Positions 1 through 10,492 of a stretch of 64,000 nucleotides of DNA are shown here, piece after piece; the stretch's first letter is position 1, and each line of letters begins with the position of its first letter. Below the pieces are notes generated by a model. It was not told the DNA's origin. It made no database searches and was given only the letters and a program-made list of their open reading frames with translations. This stretch comes from Nannizziopsis barbatae (taxonomy: Eukaryota > Ascomycota > Eurotiomycetes > Onygenales > Nannizziopsiaceae). A program made the translations under genes and the position numbers. The stretch is taken from assembly GCA_014964245.1 (NCBI GenBank), contig JACVYH010000003.1, positions 2,108,001-2,172,000 on the forward strand. The letters run 5' to 3'.

Positions 1-1589
1 TTGGCAAACCAGTTTGATTATATAATCTGGGCAAAATTAGCGCCTTGGCAGGGCTCCTCCAATAGAGAAGGGAGATTTGGAACCAAAGGTTGCAAGTGCT
101 TGATATCAACAACAGGATAGTTCTGGATGGCATTATTGATTTCATTCTGATAATAAAAATATACAATCCAAGACACTTTCAAAGTACCTGCTATTATATC
201 AAACAATTGACCATGTAAACTTCCCTCACACTTTAATGCTGGCTAAGAATTAGCAATATTACCATTCAAAACAGGATATCACTCAATACACACATGTGTT
301 GCACATCTTAAGAAAGTATGTATGTACATACATTGATTCCCTTTACCTTATTTCAATTCCAAACTTTCCCTAAGCTTGGGTGAGCACTTATATAAATCCA
401 GAAACGGTTGGCTTTGACGTTCACATCTGCTCAAGCATCCATGCCGCTGCATTCCCATGAAGTCAGCCAAGTCAGCTCCCGCACCAGTGAGCAGGAGCAG
501 GTACCTCTGAGTTCTGTATACTGCGAAAACCTTTTCTGCAGAGGGCCATCATCGGTACATGTTCGGACAAAGACCCCCACATGCTAAGTTTTTGCTTCCA
601 ACCGACGGTGGCAGAGAGAATGCTTTGTCGAATAAAGCATTGTCATTGCTATGAAAAGTGAACGAACGGGTCGGTGGTATCAATGGACAAGGATACTCAG
701 CCAAGATGTCCCCCAGCTGCCATTAGAATAGATGCATGGCTGGCTGCAGTTCCGGTTATTCTAGGTCAAGACGACACCAATCGGATTTCTGAGCTTTTCT
801 CATAACCCGGAAGTAATAAGCTAAGGAGACCTAGAGGTTTCGGTAAACAGCAAGAATGTTAAAAATCCGAGATTCCTTGACAAATGCCCCTCCGAGAAGA
901 CACATCTCTGCCCGTACGGCATGTGTGAACCGAAGCTTGATGTGTATTTGGGCCACGTCATTGTTCTTGAAGAATGCGAGTCTATGTAAATGACCCGTAT
1001 AGGGCAGAGGGACAAAGCAAGGGTGTCCAAGGCGGGGTCTCAAGAACCCCTACATACATTTTGCAGTGATGCTTTGACCTTTGCGGATAAGCCCGGGGGT
1101 ATTTAACTAGAGGGGTTGGGACAAAGACCTTGTTATCCGCACTTTTACGGCTACTATCCTTGGGAATAGGTGCATGTGGCAGGGTTCTTTGATGAACCCA
1201 TAACAAATCAGCTTCCGCAATTGATGCCAAGGATGGTACTCAGCCAGCCAGGCTTGAATGAATAAGCCGGGAACGAGCCGGGCCGGTGCCAAGCCATATG
1301 AAAGTCCGAACGCGGAACGACAACCCTCGCTTTCAGCTCGTTGGTGGGAGCAAGCCTAGACCGGTTTTGCAAATCCTCGTCTCCTTATGCCTAGTCTGGA
1401 CTGCGGGGGCTCGGGCACGGCTTGATACTTTCTCTACGCGATTGTATTCCGGTAATTTTCCCTATCTTCAAGCATATTTGAATCCGGACCTCTCGCAAGT
1501 ATGTTGTCTTTAAAGATTACATTTTGCCAACCTTTTCCATTTTCGGACTTGAAACTGCCCATGATATTTGGTATTTTCCCACAAGAATC
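1..1589. other. Left-edge intergenic region, no supported gene
   Basis: Short open frames on both strands, none with a recognisable domain or convincing splice structure. A 62-codon minus-strand frame at 18-206 lacks an ATG. The 3' part should carry the promoter of the RHS gene starting at 1590. I see no clear transposon ends here. Confidence 0.5.
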
Positions 1590-4500
1590 ATGGCTTCAGC
1601 TGGGAAGGAGCTATACTCCCAAGCATTTAATTTCGGAACCGTTTCCAAAGGAGTTGATCCGCGGACTGGCCAGTATAATTTTTCAATCGTCGTATACGAA
1701 GTACCAAGTCAAGCCCGAAATTGCCCCTCTTTGAGCTTATCTATCAACTACAATTCTTTAACTCATAAGAATACTGGCTTAGGTGAAGGATGGGTCTTCA
1801 ACCTGTCATCTTACGACCACCGCAAAGGAAAGACACTTTTCCTCTCAACAGGCGAACATTACAAGGTCACCGAAGGTGCAACGTTATCTATCAAGGAACA
1901 GAAACTCAAGAGTTTCGAGTTCATCAAGAAAGACGGCAATTATGCGATTATCTATAAAGATGGCCGAGTTGAGATTTTGTCAAACCTTAACAACTCTTTT
2001 GATACAAGTGTCCCTGTGAAGATCTATGCTGCCAATGGTAGCTTGTTAAATTTGGAATGGGGCCGTGCCGGGAGCCAACCCCGGCTCACAAAGATACAGG
2101 AAGTTATTAATGGGGTGACCGAAGACTTGTTGGAAGTTAGGTATGGAGTGTCGCAGGTCGAAATTATTCATGCTCCAAATACCCCCGAAACTTGCAAGAC
2201 GACCCTGGTCCAAAAAAATAAACGGTTGGTTGAGCTTCAGCTGCCCTCTGATGGAGCACTACCCTGGCAGTTCGTCTACAAGGAGTTAAACAGCATCACT
2301 TGCATAACCGATGTCAAGAGCCCAGCTGGCCTGCTCGAGAAGGTGAATTACAGCCAAAATGGCCACAAACTGCCAAAGGGTGGTCCGTATGTGACAATCC
2401 CGTATGCAATTTCTCATATGCTGCTTCCTGGCTTTGACCAACCCCCGATTGAAACCAACTATCGGTACTCCGAGAAAAACTTCCTAGCATATAATAGTGG
2501 TTTGGATTGGAAGGAAGGAGAGGACAATCTATATCGAGTACACGGAGAATATCAGTACTCCACCACCGTTCAGCTTAAAGAAGGCGCAGAGACAAAGTAT
2601 AGCTACAATAAATTCCATCTTCTGACCACCACTGAGCAGCAACAAAGCTCCAAAAAAGTCTCGCAGACGATATCATATCACGCCCTAACAAACAGTTCTT
2701 TTGATCAACAGCCGGCACAGTATCAGCTGCCTAAATCTCTCACGACAAATTACCAAGATTTAGGGGCGGGAACCCACCGCCAGGAAACGAGCGAGCATGT
2801 TTTTGATGAGTGGGGAAATCCAACCGAAACAACAGATCGGAAGGGGATCAAAACCACTCGCGAATATTACTCCCCTAGCGGTGAGAGTGATAGGGGGACC
2901 GTACTGTGCCCTGCGGACCCTTATGGATTTAAAAGATATCTAAAGAGGGAGACAGTAGTTCCGAAAGCCAGTGGACCAACCCGTGGCAAGATTCTCAGAT
3001 ACCTGCAGCTTCCCACAACCGCGAATGCCCATGCAAACTACTTTGTAGCAGCTCAGCAGCTAGAATCTTTGGAGAACAACTCAAGTATCTCAGCGGCTGA
3101 ATTTTCTTACACAAATCAACCGACCACCAGAGACCATGGCCGACTTCTGCAGCAGGTCACGCATTTGTCTGGGCAGAAATGCTCGACATATAACTGGACA
3201 TTCACTTATCCAAATGGGCATCAATTCAGTGAGCAAGTGAAAACAACAAGTTTTGATGGGTTTACGGAGATATCCGGAACCGCATACTCTATGTGTACCG
3301 GGCTAATTACCTCACATATGGGTGCCGATGGGGTCGAGGAAGAGTTCAAGTACGATAGCATTGGCCGATTGGTTCAGGCAATTGTGTCTCCAGGACAGCC
3401 TTTTGAGGCTATTCAGCGGAAAGAGTATGCAACGGGGGATTCCGGAGCGGGGTATCGCATGACTACTACTGATGCTCAAGGCCTCCAAACACGCTATATC
3501 ATGGACGGTCTGGAGAGGGTCTGCCGCATTGAAAGGCAGGACATTGATGATGGAGGCAACCTTGGGCCCTTCCGAATCATACAAGAAAGCACGTATGACG
3601 CCATTGGTCGACCTGCCACTGTTTGTGATATTGATTGGTTGAGAACGAATGGAGCGCCAAAAGAGCAACGCAACGAAAAGACAATGGATTACGATGACTG
3701 GGGCCAATTATGCAGAGTAAGAAACCCCGATGGCACTGTCACCTCCTCAATCACAGACCCGATAAATTTGACCCACACGGAAGGCACCGAAGGACAGAGC
3801 AAGGTGCAAACGCAGTATAACCTCTTTGGAACTCCTACCCTGAGCTCACTGCTCAGAACAGATGGCACACCATACAGCAAGACCGCTTATAATTATGATG
3901 GGTTGGGTCGCTTAATCAAGCGGCAAGACGATTGCGGCCATGTCACGCTATACCAGAACGATAGCTTCGACCGTGTCGTTCAAACTACCCGGCCTGACCA
4001 GAGCATTGTATATACTCAGTACTTTAGTCGAAGCACCGATCCTTTACCCATTTCGATTAAGGCTAGTCAGTATACTATTGGCGAACAATCTTTCGATGGT
4101 TTGAGTCGTTTGACCCGTCAGAAAATTGGTGGGCGTACGGTACAGCGATCTTATCGGGGAAGTGAGCCTGAGCCCTTCGAAATTACAACATCAAGTGGTT
4201 CAAGACATGACTGCACCTACGAACCGGGCTTAAACTATGCCTTGACGCTTATGAAAAGCTCTGATGACAGCAATACGTATCAGTATGATCCGAAGAGTTT
4301 GGCAGTATCTCAGTTGGAAAATTCCTACTGTTCCGAGACTCGTCATTATCTGCCTTCTGGACTATTGGCGAAGGAGTCCTTTCAGATAAACAACGGCGGA
4401 ACTTCTGCAAAGCATCAGTATTCGATGTTAGGGAAATTACAAAGTTATACCGATGTTCATGGGCAACAGCGTGTACTGGACTATGATTCTTTCGGTAGAC

Positions 4501-6443
4501 TCAAGTCTCTGACCCAGGGAAAATCTACGGTCACGTTTACCTACGATCAATTCAGTCGCCCATCAGAAACTCGCGTACTGGACGGAGAAACTGGGCAAAG
4601 CCTAACCACTGTCTTGGACTACGATGAGTTTAGCCGTGAAATCCAACGTACAGTTTCCAAAGGCAAAAACATGATATACCAGTTGGACCAGACGTATAAT
4701 CAATCGAGCTTTCTGGTCAAGCGGCGTGTCACAGATGGGAAAGGAGAAACCTTCCGGGATGAGAGCTTTCAGTACGATAGCTTCGACCGGCTAATCGGGT
4801 ATCAGTGCACTGGTTCTCGGCCACCAGTAGATGAGAGAGGATCATCCCTCAAAGAACAGAACTTTAGTCACGATGAAATTGACAATCTGGTACAAATCTC
4901 CACATCCTTTCAGGATGGAACAAGGAATATTGCCTCCTATGTGTATAGCAGAGATGATCATACCCGTCTGGTCCAGATTACCAATACACATCCAAACTAT
5001 TCCCCGAATATTAACCTCGAATACGATAGCAACGGTTGTTTGACGCGTGATGAACAAGGGCGTAGTTTGAGATACGACACCCTGAACCGTCTGACCGCCG
5101 TTTGCAGCGCTGATGGTCATACCTTAGCCAAATATCACTACGATGCTGCTGGTAAGCTAGTTTGCCAGGACATCGATGGAGGGCCATCTACCTTATTGCA
5201 CTACTCTGGTGAAAACCTTGTCGCTAGGACGGAGGGCAAATCTCAGATCAGCTATATATCAGATGGAAAGGAGTGTTGGGGAGAGATGCTTGTAAAAGAT
5301 GGGCACTGCCAAACGGAATTATGGGCATCGGACATGCATCAATCTATCTTAGCGTGGCTAGATAAGGATGGAAATGACATCCATCATCAAGAATATACCC
5401 CTTATGGCTACAGTAATCAAGGACCCTCGAAGGGCTTTAATGGGCAATGGCGCGATCCAGTGACTGGCTGGTATCATTTGGGCAATGGCTACCGTGTCTA
5501 TAACCCTACTTTGATGCGTTTTCATACACCGGATGATTTGACTCCCTACAGTTCTGGAGAGCTCAACCCCTACGCCTACTGTCTCGGTGACCCGATCAAC
5601 CGCGTTGATCCTACTGGCCATTTTAGCATCTTTGGTATCCATTTTGGAGGCAGGGATCTGGCCCTCGCTTTGGTTGGTCTTGTGGTTGGTGTTGCGGTGG
5701 GAGTGCTCACAGGAGGCGCGGGTTTCGCCGTTGAAGCTGCGCTCGGTATTGCTGCTGGTGTCGCTTCAGATGTAGTAACCGGGGTAGTTTATGATGTGGC
5801 GAGCGGCAAAAAGCCTACCTGGGGCAGCGTTGGCACGGACGCACTGTATGGTGCCATTGGAGGGGTATTTGGTGAAGGAATAGGGAGAGGTATCGCCGCT
5901 GGCGGAAGAGCGGTCGCTCGTGGTTTCAGGGGTGCACGAACATCGATAGAGCAGTTCCTTGAAGGCGCATCTAAGCTACGCCGAGCTGGGGGGCAGCCGC
6001 TATTTCCTTGGTCATCCACGCCCAAATCGTTCAAAAGTCTAGAGAGACAGTTGGCGCATTTGGAGACGTTCAAAAAATTAAATAAGTTAACGAGAGGGGA
6101 ATATAGTATCTATCAGACCAAAAGGGCACAGCTGATACAACAAGTCCAAGAAGTCAGATCAAGGCAGCCTTGGACGTTCAACGAAAGAAACAAGATTTTC
6201 AACTTAGCGGATCCTAAAGGCCCCTCAGCCGAAAAGTACGGTCTATTCCGTGATTACATCAGAGAACAGAGGTTCGATCCAAGAACCGCTGCCGGGAAAA
6301 TAAGCGGCGACGCGAATTTCAAAGAATTGCAGGGAACAGCAGGGCAGTATCAGATCAAACTCAACCGGGGAGAGAGAGCCACATTCACCATAGATTGGGA
6401 ATCACGGATTGTCGATATTATAGCAGTCGGGGGACATACCTGA
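1590..6443 (+). CDS. RHS/YD-repeat protein with variable C-terminal domain (polymorphic-toxin-like)
   Basis: Single exon of 1,617 codons; I take the ATG at 1590 (MASAGKELYSQ) because the frame upstream to 1524 has only a TTG. The N-terminus (KGVDPRTGQY, about residue 20) matches the start of bacterial RHS/Tc-toxin C-like proteins. The middle holds many YD repeats of the form YDSxGRL. An RHS-associated core (FNGQWRDPVTGWYHLGNGYR ... NPYAY ... DPTG) ends near residue 1343; in bacterial relatives this core makes a shell and cleaves off the C-terminal tip. The 274 residues after DPTG comprise a Gly/Ala/Val-rich hydrophobic stretch (about 1353-1400), a basic linker and a last 90 residues whose end resembles the RelE/ParE fold. 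No signal peptide is seen. Family known: bacterial secreted or contact-dependent toxins. Inferred: horizontal acquisition. Activity in the fungus is unknown. Confidence 0.88.
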   Translation: MASAGKELYSQAFNFGTVSKGVDPRTGQYNFSIVVYEVPSQARNCPSLSLSINYNSLTHKNTGLGEGWVFNLSSYDHRKGKTLFLSTGEHYKVTEGATLSIKEQKLKSFEFIKKDGNYAIIYKDGRVEILSNLNNSFDTSVPVKIYAANGSLLNLEWGRAGSQPRLTKIQEVINGVTEDLLEVRYGVSQVEIIHAPNTPETCKTTLVQKNKRLVELQLPSDGALPWQFVYKELNSITCITDVKSPAGLLEKVNYSQNGHKLPKGGPYVTIPYAISHMLLPGFDQPPIETNYRYSEKNFLAYNSGLDWKEGEDNLYRVHGEYQYSTTVQLKEGAETKYSYNKFHLLTTTEQQQSSKKVSQTISYHALTNSSFDQQPAQYQLPKSLTTNYQDLGAGTHRQETSEHVFDEWGNPTETTDRKGIKTTREYYSPSGESDRGTVLCPADPYGFKRYLKRETVVPKASGPTRGKILRYLQLPTTANAHANYFVAAQQLESLENNSSISAAEFSYTNQPTTRDHGRLLQQVTHLSGQKCSTYNWTFTYPNGHQFSEQVKTTSFDGFTEISGTAYSMCTGLITSHMGADGVEEEFKYDSIGRLVQAIVSPGQPFEAIQRKEYATGDSGAGYRMTTTDAQGLQTRYIMDGLERVCRIERQDIDDGGNLGPFRIIQESTYDAIGRPATVCDIDWLRTNGAPKEQRNEKTMDYDDWGQLCRVRNPDGTVTSSITDPINLTHTEGTEGQSKVQTQYNLFGTPTLSSLLRTDGTPYSKTAYNYDGLGRLIKRQDDCGHVTLYQNDSFDRVVQTTRPDQSIVYTQYFSRSTDPLPISIKASQYTIGEQSFDGLSRLTRQKIGGRTVQRSYRGSEPEPFEITTSSGSRHDCTYEPGLNYALTLMKSSDDSNTYQYDPKSLAVSQLENSYCSETRHYLPSGLLAKESFQINNGGTSAKHQYSMLGKLQSYTDVHGQQRVLDYDSFGRLKSLTQGKSTVTFTYDQFSRPSETRVLDGETGQSLTTVLDYDEFSREIQRTVSKGKNMIYQLDQTYNQSSFLVKRRVTDGKGETFRDESFQYDSFDRLIGYQCTGSRPPVDERGSSLKEQNFSHDEIDNLVQISTSFQDGTRNIASYVYSRDDHTRLVQITNTHPNYSPNINLEYDSNGCLTRDEQGRSLRYDTLNRLTAVCSADGHTLAKYHYDAAGKLVCQDIDGGPSTLLHYSGENLVARTEGKSQISYISDGKECWGEMLVKDGHCQTELWASDMHQSILAWLDKDGNDIHHQEYTPYGYSNQGPSKGFNGQWRDPVTGWYHLGNGYRVYNPTLMRFHTPDDLTPYSSGELNPYAYCLGDPINRVDPTGHFSIFGIHFGGRDLALALVGLVVGVAVGVLTGGAGFAVEAALGIAAGVASDVVTGVVYDVASGKKPTWGSVGTDALYGAIGGVFGEGIGRGIAAGGRAVARGFRGARTSIEQFLEGASKLRRAGGQPLFPWSSTPKSFKSLERQLAHLETFKKLNKLTRGEYSIYQTKRAQLIQQVQEVRSRQPWTFNERNKIFNLADPKGPSAEKYGLFRDYIREQRFDPRTAAGKISGDANFKELQGTAGQYQIKLNRGERATFTIDWESRIVDIIAVGGHT

Positions 6444-6863
6444 AATATATCGGACAATTCGGGATTTGGCTATCGATGCCCGCACTATAGTCGAAATAAC
6501 AGCTATTGCGCCTCTTTGTACCTAGATAGAATACGGACCGACTCAACCACTGCTTCTAATGTGATGTCAAAAGGAAGTGAGAGCCGATCCATAGGTACCT
6601 ACTCCGTACCTACCTAGGCATCTCCAGCTATCATTAGTCAGCTCTTAATAAGCAAAATATCTATTACTAGTGGTAATCTATTTGAGTAATATTACGATAC
6701 CTGAACTAGACGTTGCCTCAATATCATCTTGCCGTCCGAGCCTGCCATGAAACAACCTTCATCTCCAGGTGAACTGGAATATGGACAGGTAACCAAGAGC
6801 GTTTACTCTGACCTCCATCAGAGCTATGCGAATTAACACCACTACTGCTACACATAGGCAGTT
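6444..6863. other. Intergenic spacer downstream of the RHS gene
   Basis: About 420 bp with no credible ORF. In bacteria the position directly after an RHS toxin usually holds an immunity gene; none is visible here. It contains the promoter side of the next gene. Confidence 0.6.
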
Positions 6864-8317
6864 ATGAAGGATCACACCGCACTCTATGACAAGCTCGAGG
6901 ATTTGGCTGATCTCGAGATTGCAATTCTACTATGCCTGGTCGCAGAGGAGCAAGGTCTCCTTGTGGACACGGATCCCGAGAATCTTGATGATCTCGGAAG
7001 TGAATTGAGTCTGGTACACCGAAAGAATCCTCTTATATCTACTTTGTACTTTCAATTGTTACTAATTTCGTTTCTAGATTCTACATACCACTTTTGGACT
7101 TTCGAGCATCGTGCTGAATTGCTCCGCTCGGACATCGCTTGGAGATTTCAACAATGCGATATTTACTTTCGACGAAGCTAGGCCGGCGCGGCCCATGCTC
7201 TCACTATCAAACTCTGAACCTGGTAGTGTAAGTCTTGCTGCAAATTATATCACTTCCATAGCTCGTTCGAAAACCTAATCTATCCAGCGACATGAACCTT
7301 TTCCCTTCAATAACAATATTTCTTCGAAAGAAAAATTGAAAACAAGGTCGAGGTGGAGCCACTTGCATGATAGGAAAATTCCGAATGTCATCATTGCGAA
7401 AGATTTTGACCGAACCCCCGAAGAGGTTCAATTGCAAGCGTTACAGGTCAGTCGGCTGTAGCGTTATGCCGAGGACAGCCATACTAATCAGTACGGACTG
7501 CAGCTAATACGCATGAATCAAATATCTATAAAGTCCGCTTTGCACAATACGCCTAAGCCATTTCTTTTTATCCCTTTACTTGGCACTAGTCGAGCTCCTT
7601 TATCGGCCCGGTTGAACTGGCACCTGGTGAGATTCATTGCCCTTTAGAAGCGGTCAATGTACTGATATTGTAGAACGATCACATATTTCTCTCACACTTC
7701 CACGACATAGCGAGTCAGTATGAGTTTTCTGAAGATACCTCTAGTTTTGTGTCCGACGATGCCTCTTTTGCATCGGTAGTTCGACCGTTTTCGTATGCAT
7801 CGCAGACCTTACAGCCGCCACACCCTATTTTCGATGAGGTACATCTTGAGAAACGCAGTCGTCAAGCTGTTCTGACTATGATTGCACAGGAAATCCAAGA
7901 ACTTCGACGCCTGAATGACGCCGTCACTAGTTCTGCTGATACAACATGTTATCTGCAGAATTTTGTGGTATTTTTGAGACTTAATCGTGGGGTCTATGGT
8001 GGAATATCGGCACTAGCCACCCGTCATCTCCAATTACTAGTAAGGTATGTACCTACACTGGATCATATTTCTCGTGCATCCCTTACGTAGACTGCAGATG
8101 TTTGGCGTCTTTCCAGGGGCTGGACTTTTTGGTCCCTTCCCTAGTCGTCATTGCCGCCAAAAAGATATACAGACATCGCATTATCATTGCTTGCCCAGAG
8201 GATGATCGCAGCCTTCTATACGGTAGCAACCTTTACGCTACTCGGCATGAATTAAATGGTTTGACCGCAGAAAAGATTATTGATAACGTTCTCGCTGAAG
8301 TTGAGGCGCCCCTATGA
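6864..8317 (+). CDS. Magnesium-chelatase-like protein (fungal ChlI-related)
   Basis: Six exons, 390 aa: 6864-7013, 7078-7227, 7288-7446, 7504-7626, 7674-8044, 8098-8317. Every junction has GT..AG and the frame closes exactly; four of five introns are phase 0. Conserved blocks of the fungal Mg-chelatase-like family are seen: LEIAILLCLVAEEQGLL (N-terminal), TFGLSSIVLNCSA, IPNVIIAKDFDRTPEEVQLQ, NDHIFLSHFHD, and near the C-terminus FVVFLRLNRGVYGGISALAT followed by LDFLVPSLVVIAAKK. The C-terminal half corresponds to the helical lid part of the AAA+ fold. No Walker A (GxxxxGK[ST]) is present, so ATP hydrolysis is doubtful. Fungi make no chlorophyll, so the role is unknown; the family is widespread in filamentous ascomycetes. 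Start ATG follows an in-frame open exon with no better upstream choice. Confidence 0.85.
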
Positions 8318-9068
8318 TGACATTTTTTGCTTCGGCCGATTGCGAAATGGCCGGAAATCATCCAGCCTATTGAAATGTACAAAACCAATCGCGCATTGAA
8401 ATCTTCGGTTCAAGAAACATTTCCACTGATCTTTTCTACGCGAAGGTAAACCGCCGGTTGCCTTTGACCCAATGGCCCCCTCTGATCATAGTCGGAACCG
8501 AAAGCCAAATATCTCCGGCAAGGACTGGATACCCCTCGCAGTGGCTGCGCATACAGAGAAATGAGGACACAATCAATATCATCGAGCCGGTGACTGCCAC
8601 CTAGAATAATCCGCATTTTTGTCAGGAGAACCGGGTTATACCCACAAGGGACTTTTTCCGTAAAGTAATTAAGAAAGCTCCTTTCATCTAGAACTCATTC
8701 TTAGGGATAGGAAATCCCTTCGAAACACTTGGTATTCGGACGCAGATCGGCCTACAGGAAGAGAAAGGATCCGCCGGAAAGTGCAAGAGAGGGAATATAC
8801 AATGTATAGATAATGCTAGCAAAGCATACTCTGTATCTAGCTCAGGAGAGGAATATCTCTCAGCATCAAATATTTATTATCGTATAATTTAGGTTGCCAA
8901 TATAAGGGCACACCTCAGAATAACTCAACAAGAAAACACCAGTGGATTCAGTAAGTAGCTAGCTCGCTAAAGGCAAAAGTACAAGCAAACAAGCCAATCT
9001 AAGCGGTATCGCATTCCGGGGTATATGTGATTTGAAAACAACACTGTGACCTTGTCAGGGACTGAAAG
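8318..9068. other. Convergent intergenic spacer
   Basis: 3' flanks of the Mg-chelatase-like gene and of the bestrophin-like gene on the other strand. No supported gene. Confidence 0.5.
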
Positions 9069-10299
9069 TTAATAGATGAACATTTCTCTCCTTCTAGGGC
9101 CAGTCTCCACCCTAGGTTCATTGCTACTGCCATTCAGGCCAATGCCTTCATCAGAAACATGGGTGATTCTCTTCCATTCATTCAGAATGGTATCAATCTC
9201 AGTTCTCTGGTCCTCGACGATGGCGTCCATCTTGATATCATTTCTATCGTACCCAAATGGATCTTCCAATTGGGAACCAATGCCTTCGATTCCATAGAGG
9301 GTAAAAATCACAAGGCTGACAATTGGAACAGCCCACCATCCCATATCATCAACCATGGCAAATGGAAGAACACAGCCAAATAGGGCAAGAACTTGCTTTT
9401 GGTGAATTCTACGGCAAAAATTAGAATGAATGAGAATAAAGTGAAAGGATGCCAGAGGCAAAAGCCAGTGTGATCAGACTTACAGATGGGCAATAGGAAT
9501 TGGAGTCAATTTGATCGTTTCCATTTTTCCATAGGCATCGACCAAGGATGAGACCTGATTTCCCATCGAACTGGCTCCGGGGGCATCGTACCACCCTCTC
9601 TCCTGACCACGCTTGATAAATCCCTCGACAAAATAGCTCAATTGCACTGGAATGGAGAGCCCATCGTCTTCTAGACATTCAAACCCATTGGGTAACAAAC
9701 TCATATATTCCAGCTTCGAAGAGCCATTTTCGGTCCCGGTGCCGCTTTCGGTATCAGGCAATAGTATCTGAAGCCAGGATATAGAGGTCCATTCTGCGCG
9801 TAAGAAATGTTTCACAGCATATGGAATTGCGACTAGAACTCGAATTGTCCGCTCAATGTCTTGCTTCTCTGCAGGCGTCAAATCGCGATTTCGGGTATAC
9901 GAATTGACTAAAATGGTTCTGGTCAGATTTCGCGTTGCCGTGTTGATCGTCGTGAGAGCGATGCGGCCGTCCCAAAAGCGGTTATAGGAAGTTTGGTTCC
10001 GGAACACGAGGATGAGACCGACGACGATAGAGAGGGAGGGAATCTAGACGGTTGTAAGAAGAAACACTTAGAATAAATGTCTCCGTGAATTTTGCCAGAT
10101 AGCTGTCTGCCCCATTTTTTTCTTTTTTCATCGGCCCAAACATGAGAAATCTCTTACAATTGTTGGTGGAAGGCCTAAACTGTCATAGACGTATTTATCC
10201 AGACACACGACAAGCACCGTAAACAACGCGTGGCAGACGAGAGGAATGAGAATGGCACTGTGAATTGCACCCTTGATAAAACGGAGGACAAGAGGCCAT
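9069..10299 (-). CDS. Bestrophin/RFP-TM family anion channel, N-terminal exon unresolved
   Basis: Three exons are clear on the minus strand: 10299-10158, 10043-9484 and 9408-9069, joined in frame by introns with good donors and acceptors (GTAAGA, GTAAGT). They encode about 347 aa: WPLVLRFIKGAIHSAILIPL, then IPSLSIVVGLILVFRNQTSY followed by NRFWDGR, a loop with QLSYFVEGFI, and a C-terminal hydrophobic pair around WWAVPIVSLVIFTLYGIEG. This is the UPF0187/bestrophin signature of fungal membrane chloride-channel homologues. The first exon is ambiguous. A minus-strand ATG at 10492-10490 opens a frame that does not match the phase of the 10299 acceptor, while a family-like stretch (VLMPKFEFRPLDF) in the correct frame ends at a TAA at 10313-10311. 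The gene may have a disrupted or oddly spliced 5' end. Confidence 0.8.
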
Positions 10300-10492
10300 C
10301 TGGTAGAAAGTTAGAAGTCCAATGGACGGAATTCGAATTTCGGCATCAAAACCGCGTAGAAAGTACTACATGCCTTCGAGGTTTGGATCTGTGAGATTTC
10401 ATGAGTGGGTGTGTCAGCCGTCGTTGGTGGTGTCGACCATTCGTTGGAGATTCGTTGTTGCTATGAGAGCCCGTATTTTCCATGGAATGCAT

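Noticed and set aside
1524..1589. 22-codon N-terminal extension of the RHS frame
   Set aside because: It begins at TTG, and the conserved family start fits the ATG at 1590.
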